NCBI GenBank assembly: GCA_026400435.1
Contig: JAPLOZ010000097.1
Location: forward strand, 1 to 64,000
Direction of reading: 5' to 3'
From: Hyphomicrobiales bacterium
GTDB lineage: Bacteria; Pseudomonadota; Alphaproteobacteria; Rhizobiales; Rhizobiaceae
DNA: 64,000 nucleotides
Under the pieces are notes generated by a model that saw only the letters and a list, made by a program, of their open reading frames with translations, did no database searches and was not told the DNA's origin. The position numbers were made by a program, and so were the translations under genes. Position 1 is the first letter of the stretch, and every line of letters begins with the position of its first letter. Shown here piece by piece: positions 1 through 8,007 of this stretch.

Positions 1-391
1 GCACGTTGCAGCAGGCGTCGGTGTCCGACTGGTGCAGCCGGCCGTCGGGATCGACCCGTTCGAGCGCAGCCTCGTCGGGCGTCAAGACCCTCAGGTCCGT
101 CAGGCCGAAGTCGGCGGCCAGGGCATCGCGGTAGGAAAGCGTCTCCTCGAAGTGCTTGGCGGTGTCGAGAAACAGGACCGGAAGGCTACGGTCGACGCGG
201 GCGATGATGTCGAGAAGGACAGCCGAGTCGGCGCCGAAAGAGGAGACCGCCGCGAGTTGCCCGGCGAACTCGTCACGGATCGACAGCTCGACGATTTTCT
301 CGGCGGGCAGGTGGCCGTAAAGCGCCTCGAGGCTTGCGGCGCGGCCGAGAGCCTCGGCTTCGCCGTCACGCGGCTTTGATTTCGCCAGCAT
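1..391 (-). CDS. cysH: Phosphoadenylyl/adenylyl-sulfate reductase CysH, N-terminal part (runs off window)
   Basis: Reduces activated sulfate (APS or PAPS) to sulfite with thioredoxin, feeding the sulfite reductase encoded upstream. About 130 residues are visible; the frame stays open to the left edge. The PP-loop-like SSFGADSAVLL (about residues 50-60), FLDTAKHFEET and the adjacent cysteine pair in DACCNV near residue 127 are seen. Paired cysteines are characteristic of the iron-sulfur, APS-preferring reductases of rhizobia (family knowledge). The ATG at 391 overlaps the end of cysI by 26 bases, so translation is probably coupled. An internal open frame at about 100-369 is a different reading frame and was not used. 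Confidence 0.9.
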   Translation of the reverse strand, partial: MLAKSKPRDGEAEALGRAASLEALYGHLPAEKIVELSIRDEFAGQLAAVSSFGADSAVLLDIIARVDRSLPVLFLDTAKHFEETLSYRDALAADFGLTDLRVLTPDEAALERVDPDGRLHQSDTDACCNV

Positions 392-2036
392 AGAGCGCCT
401 CCTTGAACGGAGCGGGGCCGGCCCTGCGGTAGGCGTCGAGGAACTTTTCGCCTGGGTCGAGGCGAATGCGCAGATAGGTGTCGACAATCGTCTCGATCGC
501 GTCGGTGATCTCGTCGGGGCCGAAGCCTCGACCGATGATCTCGCCGACCGACGTGTTCTCGTCGCCGGAGCCGCCAAGCGTCACCTGGTAAAGTTCGGCG
601 CCCTTCTTCTCGACGCCCAGGATACCGATATGGCCGACATGGTGATGGCCGCAGGCGTTGATGCAGCCGGAAATCTTCAGCTTGAGCTCGCCGATCTCGC
701 GCTGCCGCTCATGTGATGCGAAACGCTTCGATATGTTCTGCGCCACGATGATCGAGCGGGCATTGGCCAGCGCGCAATAGTCGAGCCCTGGGCAGGCGAT
801 GATGTCGCTGATCAGGTTGGAATTCGCGGTCGCAAAGCCGATCTCGACCAGCGCGTCATAGACCGCTTTCAGGTCGGCGCGGGCAACATGCGGCAGGATC
901 AGGTTCTGCTCGTGGCTGACCCGGATTTCATCGAACGCGTACTTCTCGGCGATATCGGCGACCGCTTCCATCTGGCTGTCGGAGGCGTCGCCCGGCACCT
1001 CGCCGATACCCTTCAGCGATATGGTCACTGCCGCGTAGTCGGGATGCTGGTGCGTGATGACATTCTGGTCGAGCCACTCGCCGAAGCCCTTCGAATCGAG
1101 TCGCGCAAGCCGCACCGCCTCGTCTCCGTCCGGACGCTGCACAAGCGGCGGCGGCGCGAAATAGGCGTCGATCGCGCGGATGTCATCGTCGGGCAGCCTG
1201 AGCTCGCCATCCTTCAGTTCGGCCCATTCGGCCTCGACCTGGCGCGCGAATTCCTCAGCGCCGGTTTCGTGCACGAGGATCTTGATGCGCGCCTTGTACT
1301 TGTTGTCGCGGCGTCCATAGAGATTGTAAACGCGCATGATGGCCGTGGTGTAGGACAGCAGATGCTGCTCGGGCAGGAAATCCTTGATCTTCTTGGCGAT
1401 CATCGGGGTGCGGCCCTGCCCGCCGCCGACATAGACGGCAAAGCCCAGTTCGCCGGCTTCGTTCTTCTTCAGATGCAGTCCGATGTCGTGCACCTGGATC
1501 GCCGCGCGGTCGCGCTCCGCTCCGGTCACCGCGATCTTGAACTTGCGCGGCAGGTAGGAAAACTCCGGATGTACGGACGACCACTGGCGCAGGATCTCTG
1601 CATATGGTCTGGGATCGGCGACCTCGTCGGCCGCGGCGCCCGCGAAATGATCAGCCGTGACGTTGCGGATGCAGTTGCCTGATGTCTGGATGGCATGCAT
1701 CTCGACGCTGGCGAGATCTGCCAGGATAGCCGGCATGTCGGAAAGCGCCGGCCAGTTGAACTGGATGTTCTGGCGCGTCGTGAAGTGGCCATAACCCTTG
1801 TCGTACTTGCGTGCGATGTGACCGAGCATGCGAAGCTGCCGGGAACTCAGCGTTCCATAGGGCACCGCGATACGCAGCATGTAGGCGTGCAGTTGCAGAT
1901 AGACGCCGTTCATCAGCCTGAGCGGCCGGAACTGGTCCTCGGTGATTTCACCGGCCAGCCGCCGTTCCACCTGGTCCGTGAACTCGGCGACGCGGGCATT
2001 GACAAAATCGTGGTCGAACTCGTCGTAGCGGTACAT
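366..2036 (-). CDS. cysI: Sulfite (nitrite/sulfite) reductase hemoprotein CysI
   Basis: Siroheme and [4Fe-4S] enzyme that reduces sulfite to sulfide in the cytoplasm. The protein has 556 residues, the usual length. The two C-terminal cysteine clusters that hold the siroheme-bridged iron-sulfur cluster are visible: CPGLDYCALANAR and GCINACGHHHVGHIG. Two nitrite/sulfite reductase half-domains are recognisable, with the ferredoxin-like N-terminal repeat near residues 40-110 (YGTLSSRQLRMLG, HFTTRQNIQFNW). It lies 35 bases after a DUF2849 gene and overlaps cysH. Rhizobial members of this family are often labelled nitrite/sulfite reductase; operon context with cysG and cysH favours sulfite. Confidence 0.93.
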   Translation of the reverse strand: MYRYDEFDHDFVNARVAEFTDQVERRLAGEITEDQFRPLRLMNGVYLQLHAYMLRIAVPYGTLSSRQLRMLGHIARKYDKGYGHFTTRQNIQFNWPALSDMPAILADLASVEMHAIQTSGNCIRNVTADHFAGAAADEVADPRPYAEILRQWSSVHPEFSYLPRKFKIAVTGAERDRAAIQVHDIGLHLKKNEAGELGFAVYVGGGQGRTPMIAKKIKDFLPEQHLLSYTTAIMRVYNLYGRRDNKYKARIKILVHETGAEEFARQVEAEWAELKDGELRLPDDDIRAIDAYFAPPPLVQRPDGDEAVRLARLDSKGFGEWLDQNVITHQHPDYAAVTISLKGIGEVPGDASDSQMEAVADIAEKYAFDEIRVSHEQNLILPHVARADLKAVYDALVEIGFATANSNLISDIIACPGLDYCALANARSIIVAQNISKRFASHERQREIGELKLKISGCINACGHHHVGHIGILGVEKKGAELYQVTLGGSGDENTSVGEIIGRGFGPDEITDAIETIVDTYLRIRLDPGEKFLDAYRRAGPAPFKEALYAGEIKAA

Positions 2037-2071
2037 CTTCGTCTTTCAGGGCGCGTCCGCCCGTTCTGCAA

Positions 2072-2386
2072 CTATGCTGCGTGGCTCGCTTCGGGGCGTG
2101 CCTGCTTGCCAAGGTCGGTGCGGTTGGTGGGCCCCGCCGCGCGGATTTTCTCACGCAGGCGCTGCGGCACGATCACGCCGTCAACCACGTCAACGTCGAT
2201 CAGGTTGACGTCGACGACCGCGTTGTTCTCGAAGGCTGCCTTGCCGATCGCTTCCAGCCTGGCTTCGCCGTCCTTGTCCTTGTCGGCGACCACGTCGGAA
2301 ACATCGATCGATTCGGCCCATGAACCGTCTTTGGCGAACCATACAGCCTCGCCGTCGGCCAGTCGGTTTGCTGTCAGTATCTTCAT
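2072..2386 (-). CDS. DUF2849 family protein in cysteine operon
   Basis: Small acidic cytoplasmic protein of 104 residues, with no signal peptide or membrane segment. It starts MKILTANRLADGEAVWFAKD and ends in a charged tail. The family (DUF2849) is found in alphaproteobacteria between cysG and cysI, as here; its function is not established. The ATG overlaps the cysG stop by four bases (ATGA), which ties its synthesis to siroheme synthase. Its position suggests an accessory role in sulfite reductase assembly or regulation, but that is inference from neighbours only. Confidence 0.85.
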   Translation of the reverse strand: MKILTANRLADGEAVWFAKDGSWAESIDVSDVVADKDKDGEARLEAIGKAAFENNAVVDVNLIDVDVVDGVIVPQRLREKIRAAGPTNRTDLGKQARPEASHAA

Positions 2387-3828
2387 GCGTCGGTGTCCTG
2401 CGGTTCGGATGCCGCGACCAACCTTTGTGTCGCAAGAGGACGCGAACGTTCGAGGTTCGCGCCCGCGACGGCGTCGCCGATTATCGTCATGACCGGACCG
2501 GTCAGATCGGTGCGGTCTTCCAGGGAAGGCAGGTCGGCGAGCGTTCCGTGGAATCGCCGGCGGCCCGTCAGGCTGGCGTTCTCGACGACGGCCACCGCCG
2601 TGTCGGGCGAAAGTCCGGCGGCGATCAGCCGCGACGCGACGTCCGCGGCCACCGACCGCCCCATGTAAACGGCGACTGTCGCGCCGGAAATCGCAAGCTT
2701 CGCCCAGTCGGGCAACGTGGCGCCCTTGAGGTCGTGGCCGGTTGTGAACACAATGGAGGAGGAAACGCCGCGCAGCGTCAGCGGCAACTCCAGGTCGGCG
2801 GCGGCGGCGAACGCCGCCGTGACGCCGGGCACGACCTCATAGGGTATCCGCGCATCGCGCAGCGCCGCCATTTCTTCACCGGCCCTGCCAAAAACCAGCG
2901 GATCGCCAGACTTCAGGCGCACCACGCGCTTGCCATCGCGGCCAAGCGCGACCAGCAGCGCGTTGATCTCCGCCTGGCTCTTTGAGTGGCAACCCTTTCG
3001 CTTGCCGACGGGCAGACGCTCGGCGTCGCGCCGACCCATCGCCACCACCGCCTCCGGCACGAGCGCGTCGAACACGATAACGTCGGCTTCCATCAGCAGT
3101 CTCTGTGCGCGCAAGGTCAGCAGGTCTTCCGCGCCCGGGCCCGCACCGACCAAGGCTATATGACCATGGACCGCGGCCGCATGCGTCATGAGTTGCGTCG
3201 CGGCGCGGCGCGCGGCCAGCGCATCACCCGCTTCTATTGCGCGCGCCGGCGCCCCGGTGAAGAACTCGTTCCAGAACCGCCGCCTCGCGCTTCCCCTGGG
3301 CACAACGCGCTCGGCGGCATCACGCAAGCTATTTGCGAGCTGGGCAAGCGGCCCGAGAGATGGCGACAACAGGCGGTCGATCCTCGCGCGCACCATCTGG
3401 GCGAGCACCGGCCCGGCGCCTTCTGTGCCTATCGCAACGGCAAGCGGCGCGCGGTTGACAAGGGCCGGCGTGAAGAAGTCGCAAAGCTCCGGGCGGTCGA
3501 CCGCGTTTACCGGTATTCCAGCGGCCCGCGCGTCGTCGGAAATCTTTCGGTCCAGCGCTTCGTCCGCGGTCGCAGCGAAGACGAGGACAGCTCCCGCAAG
3601 GTGCGCTGCGTCGTAAGCCTCGGCGACATGGGTCGCGCCATGCTCGCGCATCCAGTCGCGCAGGTCAGGCTCCGGGGCCGGAGCGACGATCCGCAACGTC
3701 GCGCTCGACTGGCCAAGCAGGCGCGCCTTGGCGAGCGCCTCTTCGCCGTCGCCGACGATGACCACGGCTTCGCCTGCAACCCGCATGAAAATGGGGAAGG
3801 CGTTCAGCTTGGTCGCATTCTTCGACAT
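2383..3828 (-). CDS. cysG: Siroheme synthase CysG (fused dehydrogenase/ferrochelatase and methyltransferase)
   Basis: Makes siroheme, the cofactor of the sulfite reductase encoded two genes downstream. The 481-residue protein has an N-terminal NAD-binding precorrin-2 dehydrogenase/ferrochelatase module (VVIVGDGEEALAKARLL, about residues 17-33) and a C-terminal uroporphyrinogen-III methyltransferase module from about residue 225 (VGAGPGAEDLLTLRA; GDPLVFGRAGEE). The usual glycine-rich loop GGG is GDG here, a small departure. It is the first gene of the operon and is followed by DUF2849 with an ATGA overlap. The roughly 150-base region upstream should hold the operon promoter; I could not identify a convincing one. 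Confidence 0.94.
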   Translation of the reverse strand: MSKNATKLNAFPIFMRVAGEAVVIVGDGEEALAKARLLGQSSATLRIVAPAPEPDLRDWMREHGATHVAEAYDAAHLAGAVLVFAATADEALDRKISDDARAAGIPVNAVDRPELCDFFTPALVNRAPLAVAIGTEGAGPVLAQMVRARIDRLLSPSLGPLAQLANSLRDAAERVVPRGSARRRFWNEFFTGAPARAIEAGDALAARRAATQLMTHAAAVHGHIALVGAGPGAEDLLTLRAQRLLMEADVIVFDALVPEAVVAMGRRDAERLPVGKRKGCHSKSQAEINALLVALGRDGKRVVRLKSGDPLVFGRAGEEMAALRDARIPYEVVPGVTAAFAAAADLELPLTLRGVSSSIVFTTGHDLKGATLPDWAKLAISGATVAVYMGRSVAADVASRLIAAGLSPDTAVAVVENASLTGRRRFHGTLADLPSLEDRTDLTGPVMTIIGDAVAGANLERSRPLATQRLVAASEPQDTDA

Positions 3829-3958
3829 TGATGCATTTCCAGCAGTTAGCCCGCTTTTCTACCTGCAGGACACCCAATTCTGAAGGAACGCAGTCGCGCT
3901 CGCCGCAAACCAGCACAATCGCTTTTTCGCCAAAGTCGGCTGGCGCGCAAAATTATTC

Positions 3959-3989
3959 CAGGCGGCTGGGGCAGTCCCTCAGCCGCCTG
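3959..3989 (-). terminator. Hairpin terminator of the penicillin-binding protein gene
   Basis: A perfect 10-base-pair stem (3959-3968 with 3980-3989) with an 11-base loop. The upstream arm contains the TGA stop codon of the penicillin-binding protein gene. Reading on the minus strand the stem is followed by AATAATTTT, a modest T-rich tract, so Rho-independent termination is plausible. Confidence 0.6.
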
Positions 3990-6171
3990 TCAGAATATCG
4001 AGGATGGAGGTTGAGCGGCGTTGCGTCGGCTGGCCGACATCGCCAGGCGGCACCATGCGGCGGATCGACGAGGTCGCCTCGTCCTGCATTTGCTGCCCGT
4101 TGCCGGAGCCTTGCGCCTGCTCGGCCGGCGCTTCGGGAAAGCTGTCAATATTGTCGACCAGCGGCGCGTCAGGGCGTGATACTCCGCCGCCGTCGCCTGA
4201 CCGCCAGGTTCCCGGCAAAGCCGCTATGGGGACGCCCTCGTGGGCCGCCACCATGAATTCATGCCAGGCCTGCGCCGGCAGTGCGCCGCCGGTGACCTTC
4301 TTCATCGGCGCGCCGTCGTCGTTGCCGAACCAGACGCCGGTCGTCAGGTTCGCCGTGTAACCTATGAACCAGGCGTCTCGCGATTTCTGGCTGGTGCCGG
4401 TCTTGCCGGCCGCAGGCCAGGCGAAAGCCGCCTTCTTGGCGGTGCCGGTCTCGACGGTGCCGGTCATCATCGAATTCATCATGCCTACGACATCGGAACG
4501 CACCACGCGCGGATTGTTGCCTCCGGTGAATTCGTAGAGCACCTCCCCGTCTGTCGTCGTGACCCGCTGCACGAAATGCACGTCGGGCCGGTAGCCGCCG
4601 TTGGCAAAGGGCACGTAGGCCGCCGTCAGCTCAAGGGGCGTCACCTCCGAGGTGCCGAGGGCAATCGACGAGTTGGCCTGCAGTTCCGATTCGATGCCCA
4701 TCCGGTGCGCCGCCTCGACAACCGCTTCGGGGCCGACCTCCATGGCGAGCTGCGCGGCGACCGAGTTCAGCGATTTCGCCAGCGCGGTCGCCAGCGTGAC
4801 CTTGCCGTAATACTTGCCGTTGTAGTTTTCGGGTGTCCATTTACCGATCTTGATGGGTGCATCGTTGCGCACGCTGTCTGGGGTGCGGCCCTGTTCGAGC
4901 GCCGCCATGAAGACGAATGGCTTGAAGGCCGAGCCCGGCTGGCGGCGCGCTTCCGAAGCGCGGTCGAACTGGCTGTTGGCGTAGTCGTAGCCGCCGACCA
5001 TCGCACGCACCGCGCCAGAATTGTCGATCGACACCAGGGCGCCCTGGCTGACGTTGAGCGTCTTGCCGTTTTCGTCGACCAGCCTGCGGATCGACTTTTC
5101 CGCCAGTTCCTGGAGCGTCAGGTCGACGGTCGCGTCGACGATGATGTCGCTGCGGACCTCGCCTATCAGGCCGGGCAAGTCTTCCAGGATCCGGTCGGCG
5201 ACATAGTTTTCCGAGCCGGTCCAATAGGCGGCGGCGCGCGTCGCGGGCGCGCTCATCGCCACGGTCAACTCCTTGTCGCCGATCATCTTCTCCTCGCGCA
5301 TGGCGGCAAGGACGAGCTGCGCGCGCTCTTCGGCGGCCTTCGGGTCGCGCGCCGGCGACAGCCGGGACGGCGCCTTGAGGAGGCCAGCCAGAAGCGCCGC
5401 CTCGGCAAGCGTGACGTCGCGCGCCGACTTGCCAAAATAGCGGCGAGAGGCGGCCTCCACGCCATAGGCGCCAGAACCGAAATACACCCTGTTCAGGTAC
5501 ATTTCGAGGATCTGGTCCTTGGTGTGCTTCTGCTCCAGCCAGAGCGCCAGCAGGACCTCCTGCACCTTGCGCTCAAGCGTGCGGTCCGGCTTCAGGAACA
5601 GGTTCTTGGCGAGTTGCTGTGTCAGCGTCGAGCCGCCCTGGCTGAACCGGCCATGCATGAGGTTGGTAGCCATGGCGCGCGCCAGGCCGACGGGATCGAT
5701 GCCGAAATGCGCGTAGAACCGCCTGTCCTCGATGGCCATCACGGCCTGCGGAATATAGGGCGACATCTCATGCAACCCGACCGCCTCACCGCCGGTCATG
5801 CCGCGGTTGGCAAGCAACCGCCCGTCGACGGACACGATCTTGATGTTGGGCGAACGGTCGGGGATCGACCACGTCGTGGCTGCCGGCATCTTCGCGCCGT
5901 AGTAGAGGACGACACCGGTGAGCGCGATGCCGCACCAGATGGCGAGCACGAAACCCCAGTAGGCTACCCTGCCCAGAATGCCAAACAGGCCGGATCCTCC
6001 AGTCTTGCTTTTGCGCCCGCGGGGGGCGGCGGCTTTCCTGGCAGGTCCTGCACCGGCGCGCCGGGCGGGCACGACCCGATCCTCCTCGCTGACGGAGAGG
6101 TCGCGCGAAGACCTGCCCTTCGCCGGCCGGTCGAAAGTCGGCTCGATACGCCGGTCGCCCTTTTTTGCCAT
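3979..6171 (-). CDS. Class A penicillin-binding protein (PBP1-type transglycosylase/transpeptidase)
   Basis: Polymerises glycan strands and cross-links peptidoglycan in the periplasm, anchored in the inner membrane. The 730-residue protein has a basic cytoplasmic N-terminus, one membrane segment (about residues 68-92), a GT51 transglycosylase domain with EDRRFYAHFGID near residue 150 and GGSTLTQQLAKNLFL, then a transpeptidase domain with SAFK near residue 412 (SxxK), SLNSVA (SxN) and KTGTSQ near residue 590. All three catalytic motifs are intact. The C-terminus is a proline/glutamine-rich low-complexity tail. It is monocistronic or follows the small membrane gene at 6290. The start at MAKKGDRR fits the charged N-terminus of the family. 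Confidence 0.93.
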   Translation of the reverse strand: MAKKGDRRIEPTFDRPAKGRSSRDLSVSEEDRVVPARRAGAGPARKAAAPRGRKSKTGGSGLFGILGRVAYWGFVLAIWCGIALTGVVLYYGAKMPAATTWSIPDRSPNIKIVSVDGRLLANRGMTGGEAVGLHEMSPYIPQAVMAIEDRRFYAHFGIDPVGLARAMATNLMHGRFSQGGSTLTQQLAKNLFLKPDRTLERKVQEVLLALWLEQKHTKDQILEMYLNRVYFGSGAYGVEAASRRYFGKSARDVTLAEAALLAGLLKAPSRLSPARDPKAAEERAQLVLAAMREEKMIGDKELTVAMSAPATRAAAYWTGSENYVADRILEDLPGLIGEVRSDIIVDATVDLTLQELAEKSIRRLVDENGKTLNVSQGALVSIDNSGAVRAMVGGYDYANSQFDRASEARRQPGSAFKPFVFMAALEQGRTPDSVRNDAPIKIGKWTPENYNGKYYGKVTLATALAKSLNSVAAQLAMEVGPEAVVEAAHRMGIESELQANSSIALGTSEVTPLELTAAYVPFANGGYRPDVHFVQRVTTTDGEVLYEFTGGNNPRVVRSDVVGMMNSMMTGTVETGTAKKAAFAWPAAGKTGTSQKSRDAWFIGYTANLTTGVWFGNDDGAPMKKVTGGALPAQAWHEFMVAAHEGVPIAALPGTWRSGDGGGVSRPDAPLVDNIDSFPEAPAEQAQGSGNGQQMQDEATSSIRRMVPPGDVGQPTQRRSTSILDILTGG

Positions 6172-6289
6172 GAGATGTGCAGTTCCAGTCCCGAAGACGG
6201 CTTCGGGTGGACGCTAAATGAGGCGATTTAAGGTGGGGTTAAGCTTCGGCAAACGAACCATTGCGCTGCGCAGGTCCGTTGCCGGCCGG

Positions 6290-6436
6290 TCAGTTCTGTT
6301 CGATGGAAATTCCGGAATCGTCGATCTTGAGTTCGATGCCGTCCGGTTTCGACTCCTCGCGCCAGACATAGATGCCGAGCACGACAACCGCAACGATGAG
6401 CGCGCCGATGATCAGGTAGAGCTGGTTCTGCTTCAT
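6290..6436 (-). CDS. Small single-pass membrane protein (48 aa)
   Basis: A 48-residue open frame, MKQNQLYLIIGALIVAVVVL followed by a short polar tail ending SIEQN. One strong hydrophobic segment (about residues 6-23) and a charged tail of about 25 residues predict a single-pass inner-membrane peptide with its tail outside or inside undetermined. Codon choice at third positions is GC-rich as in neighbours. It lies between the GlsB-like gene and the penicillin-binding protein gene on the same strand. The family is not one I can name; similar short membrane peptides are annotated as hypothetical in Hyphomicrobiales. Confidence 0.65.
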   Translation of the reverse strand: MKQNQLYLIIGALIVAVVVLGIYVWREESKPDGIELKIDDSGISIEQN

Positions 6437-6467
6437 CGGCGCTGCCCGTATCGATGTGTGGCGGACG

Positions 6468-6722
6468 CTACGCCCGCTTGATGAGCCGGATAAGCACCAG
6501 CAGGATCACGGCGCCGATCGTGGCGTGAATGATCGCCGCGACAATTCCGGTTCCAAGCGAAATGCCAAGCGCCGGAAACAGCCAGCCTGCAATGAACGCG
6601 CCGACGATACCTACCACGATGTTGCCGAGCAGGCCGAATCCGTAACCCTTGACGAGCAGTCCGGCGAGCCAGCCGGCTATGGCGCCGACGATCAGGAATA
6701 CAAGAAGACTTTCAATGCCCAT
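6468..6722 (-). CDS. GlsB/YeaQ/YmgE family stress-response membrane protein
   Basis: An 84-residue, very hydrophobic, glycine-rich protein with three predicted membrane segments and the family pattern GAIAGWLAGLLVKGYGFGLL and GIVGAFIAGWLF. The family (transglycosylase-associated protein) is linked to envelope and general stress, but its biochemical role is not settled. A strong ribosome site (GGAGGG) precedes the ATG at 6722. It is followed 31 bases later by another small membrane protein gene, so the two may form a short envelope-stress unit. Confidence 0.88.
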   Translation of the reverse strand: MGIESLLVFLIVGAIAGWLAGLLVKGYGFGLLGNIVVGIVGAFIAGWLFPALGISLGTGIVAAIIHATIGAVILLVLIRLIKRA

Positions 6723-6853
6723 GGCAATTTCCCTCCAGGATGAAGCATGTAACCGATACGGCGTAACGCACGAATCGACCGTGCATCGACGCCATCATAG
6801 TTGAGAATTGGCATTGCCGCGAGCGGCCGGGCCGTAAGCGTTTTCTAACGATC

Positions 6854-7099
6854 TCATTCTTCGTCTTCCGCGCCAGCCGGTCTCCAGCCGTGCGGATCTA
6901 TACGTTTTTGCGTATCGCCGTCGATGTAGGCCCACCAGCCTGCATCGCCCGCGTCCCACTCGCCGCCCGACAGCTTCAGCCGGTCGAGCGAACGATAGTG
7001 CGCGATCGTCTCGTTTTCCTGACCGTCGCGATCGGTCCAGAGCACAGTCACCTTGCGCCCGTCTTTGGGCGCTGTGTCGATGGGTTGAGGTCCGGCCAT
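6854..7099 (-). CDS. Hypothetical protein (81 aa)
   Basis: Starts MAGPQPIDTAPKDGRKVTVL at 7099, preceded by GAGGGG at good spacing; an upstream in-frame ATG at 7144 lacks such a site. The product is a soluble, tryptophan-rich, acidic protein of 81 residues (EWDAGDAGWWAYIDGD), without signal peptide. The opening pattern PIDTAPKDG-V-L resembles a short domain seen in many rhizobial and phage hypothetical proteins; function unknown. No operon partner: the neighbour at 7246 is on the other strand. Confidence 0.7.
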   Translation of the reverse strand: MAGPQPIDTAPKDGRKVTVLWTDRDGQENETIAHYRSLDRLKLSGGEWDAGDAGWWAYIDGDTQKRIDPHGWRPAGAEDEE

Positions 7100-7245
7100 G
7101 AAATCCCCTCGAGTAACGGCAGTCTGGCGGCCGGCAAGGCACAACGCGCGTACGCCACTTTGGTTTCACCGAATTTCGCGCAATCCGGAACGATTGCGAT
7201 CGCCGGGAATTATACGGGCAATTCGATCCAGCAACGAGGACCAAA

Positions 7246-7374
7246 ATGAAGCGCCTTATGCTTGCCCTTGCGGGTTACGCCTTCTACCGCTGGTGGACCA
7301 GCCAGGATGCAGATCCTGCCACGTCCGCCAGGCCGACGCAGCCCGCACGCAAGCCATCGCGGCCTGCCGGCTGA
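7246..7374 (+). CDS. Very small hypothetical protein (42 aa)
   Basis: A 42-residue frame, MKRLMLALAGYAFYRWWTSQ followed by a proline/arginine-rich tail. A GAGGA ribosome site lies eight bases ahead of the ATG at 7246. The first 17 residues are hydrophobic and aromatic after a basic start, so it may be a membrane-associated peptide. It converges on the NrnC gene with a gap of three bases. The call rests on the start site and codon use; no family is recognised. Confidence 0.55.
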   Translation: MKRLMLALAGYAFYRWWTSQDADPATSARPTQPARKPSRPAG

Positions 7375-7377
7375 CCC

Positions 7378-7998
7378 TCAGCTGTGGGCGAAGATATCTT
7401 CTTCGGCCCAGCCCATCAGGTCCAGTTTCGCCCTTGTCGGAAGAAACCGGAAGCAGGCTTCGGCTTCCGCTTCGCGATTGTCCCGCCTCAGTCTGCCCGA
7501 CAGCACTTCGCGCAGCCGGTGCAGGTAAAGCACATCGGAAGCCGCGTAATCGAGCTGGTCGGCGCTCAGCGTCTCGGCAGCCCAGTCCGATGACTGCTGC
7601 ACCTTGGACAGGTGGACACCGAGCAGTTCGGAGCAGATGTCCTTCAGCCCGTGCCGGTCGGTGTATGTGCGGGTGAGGCGCGATGCAATCTTGGTGCAGA
7701 ATACCGGTTCGGCCATCGCGCCAAGAGCATGGTAGAGCACGGCTATGTCGAAACGGCCGTAGTGGAAGATCTTGGTTATCGCGGCATCCGTCAGGAGTTT
7801 CACGAGATTGGGCGCATCCTTCTGACCGGGCGCGATCTGGATGACGTCGGCACTGCCGTCGCCCGGCGAAATCTGCACCACGCAGAGACGGTCGCGGTGC
7901 GGGTTAAGGCCGAGCGTTTCGGTGTCGATCGCCACAGCCGAAACGGCGTAGTGCGCGAGGTCTGGCAGGTCGTGCCTGTGGAAGCGGACGTTCGTCAT
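7378..7998 (-). CDS. nrnC: NrnC-type RNase D family 3'-5' exoribonuclease
   Basis: DnaQ-fold exoribonuclease of 206 residues, consisting only of the exonuclease domain. The three acidic motifs are seen: AIDTETLGLNPHRDRL (DxE, about residue 24), FHYGRFDIAVL, and LDYAASDVLYLHRL (YxxxD). It lacks the HRDC domains of E. coli RNase D. This compact form in Bartonella, Brucella and Caulobacter relatives is NrnC, which degrades dinucleotides and complements oligoribonuclease (family knowledge). It ends three bases from a convergent small gene and starts nine bases after the M20 peptidase stop, so the two are probably cotranscribed. Confidence 0.88.
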   Translation of the reverse strand: MTNVRFHRHDLPDLAHYAVSAVAIDTETLGLNPHRDRLCVVQISPGDGSADVIQIAPGQKDAPNLVKLLTDAAITKIFHYGRFDIAVLYHALGAMAEPVFCTKIASRLTRTYTDRHGLKDICSELLGVHLSKVQQSSDWAAETLSADQLDYAASDVLYLHRLREVLSGRLRRDNREAEAEACFRFLPTRAKLDLMGWAEEDIFAHS

Positions 7999-8007
7999 CG
8001 AAGCTCC

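Noticed and set aside
4240-6231. Very long open frame on the plus strand opposite the penicillin-binding protein gene
   Set aside because: It is antisense to a protein with intact catalytic motifs, and its translation is rich in Arg, His, Gly and Ala without any recognisable domain. High GC content makes such frames common.
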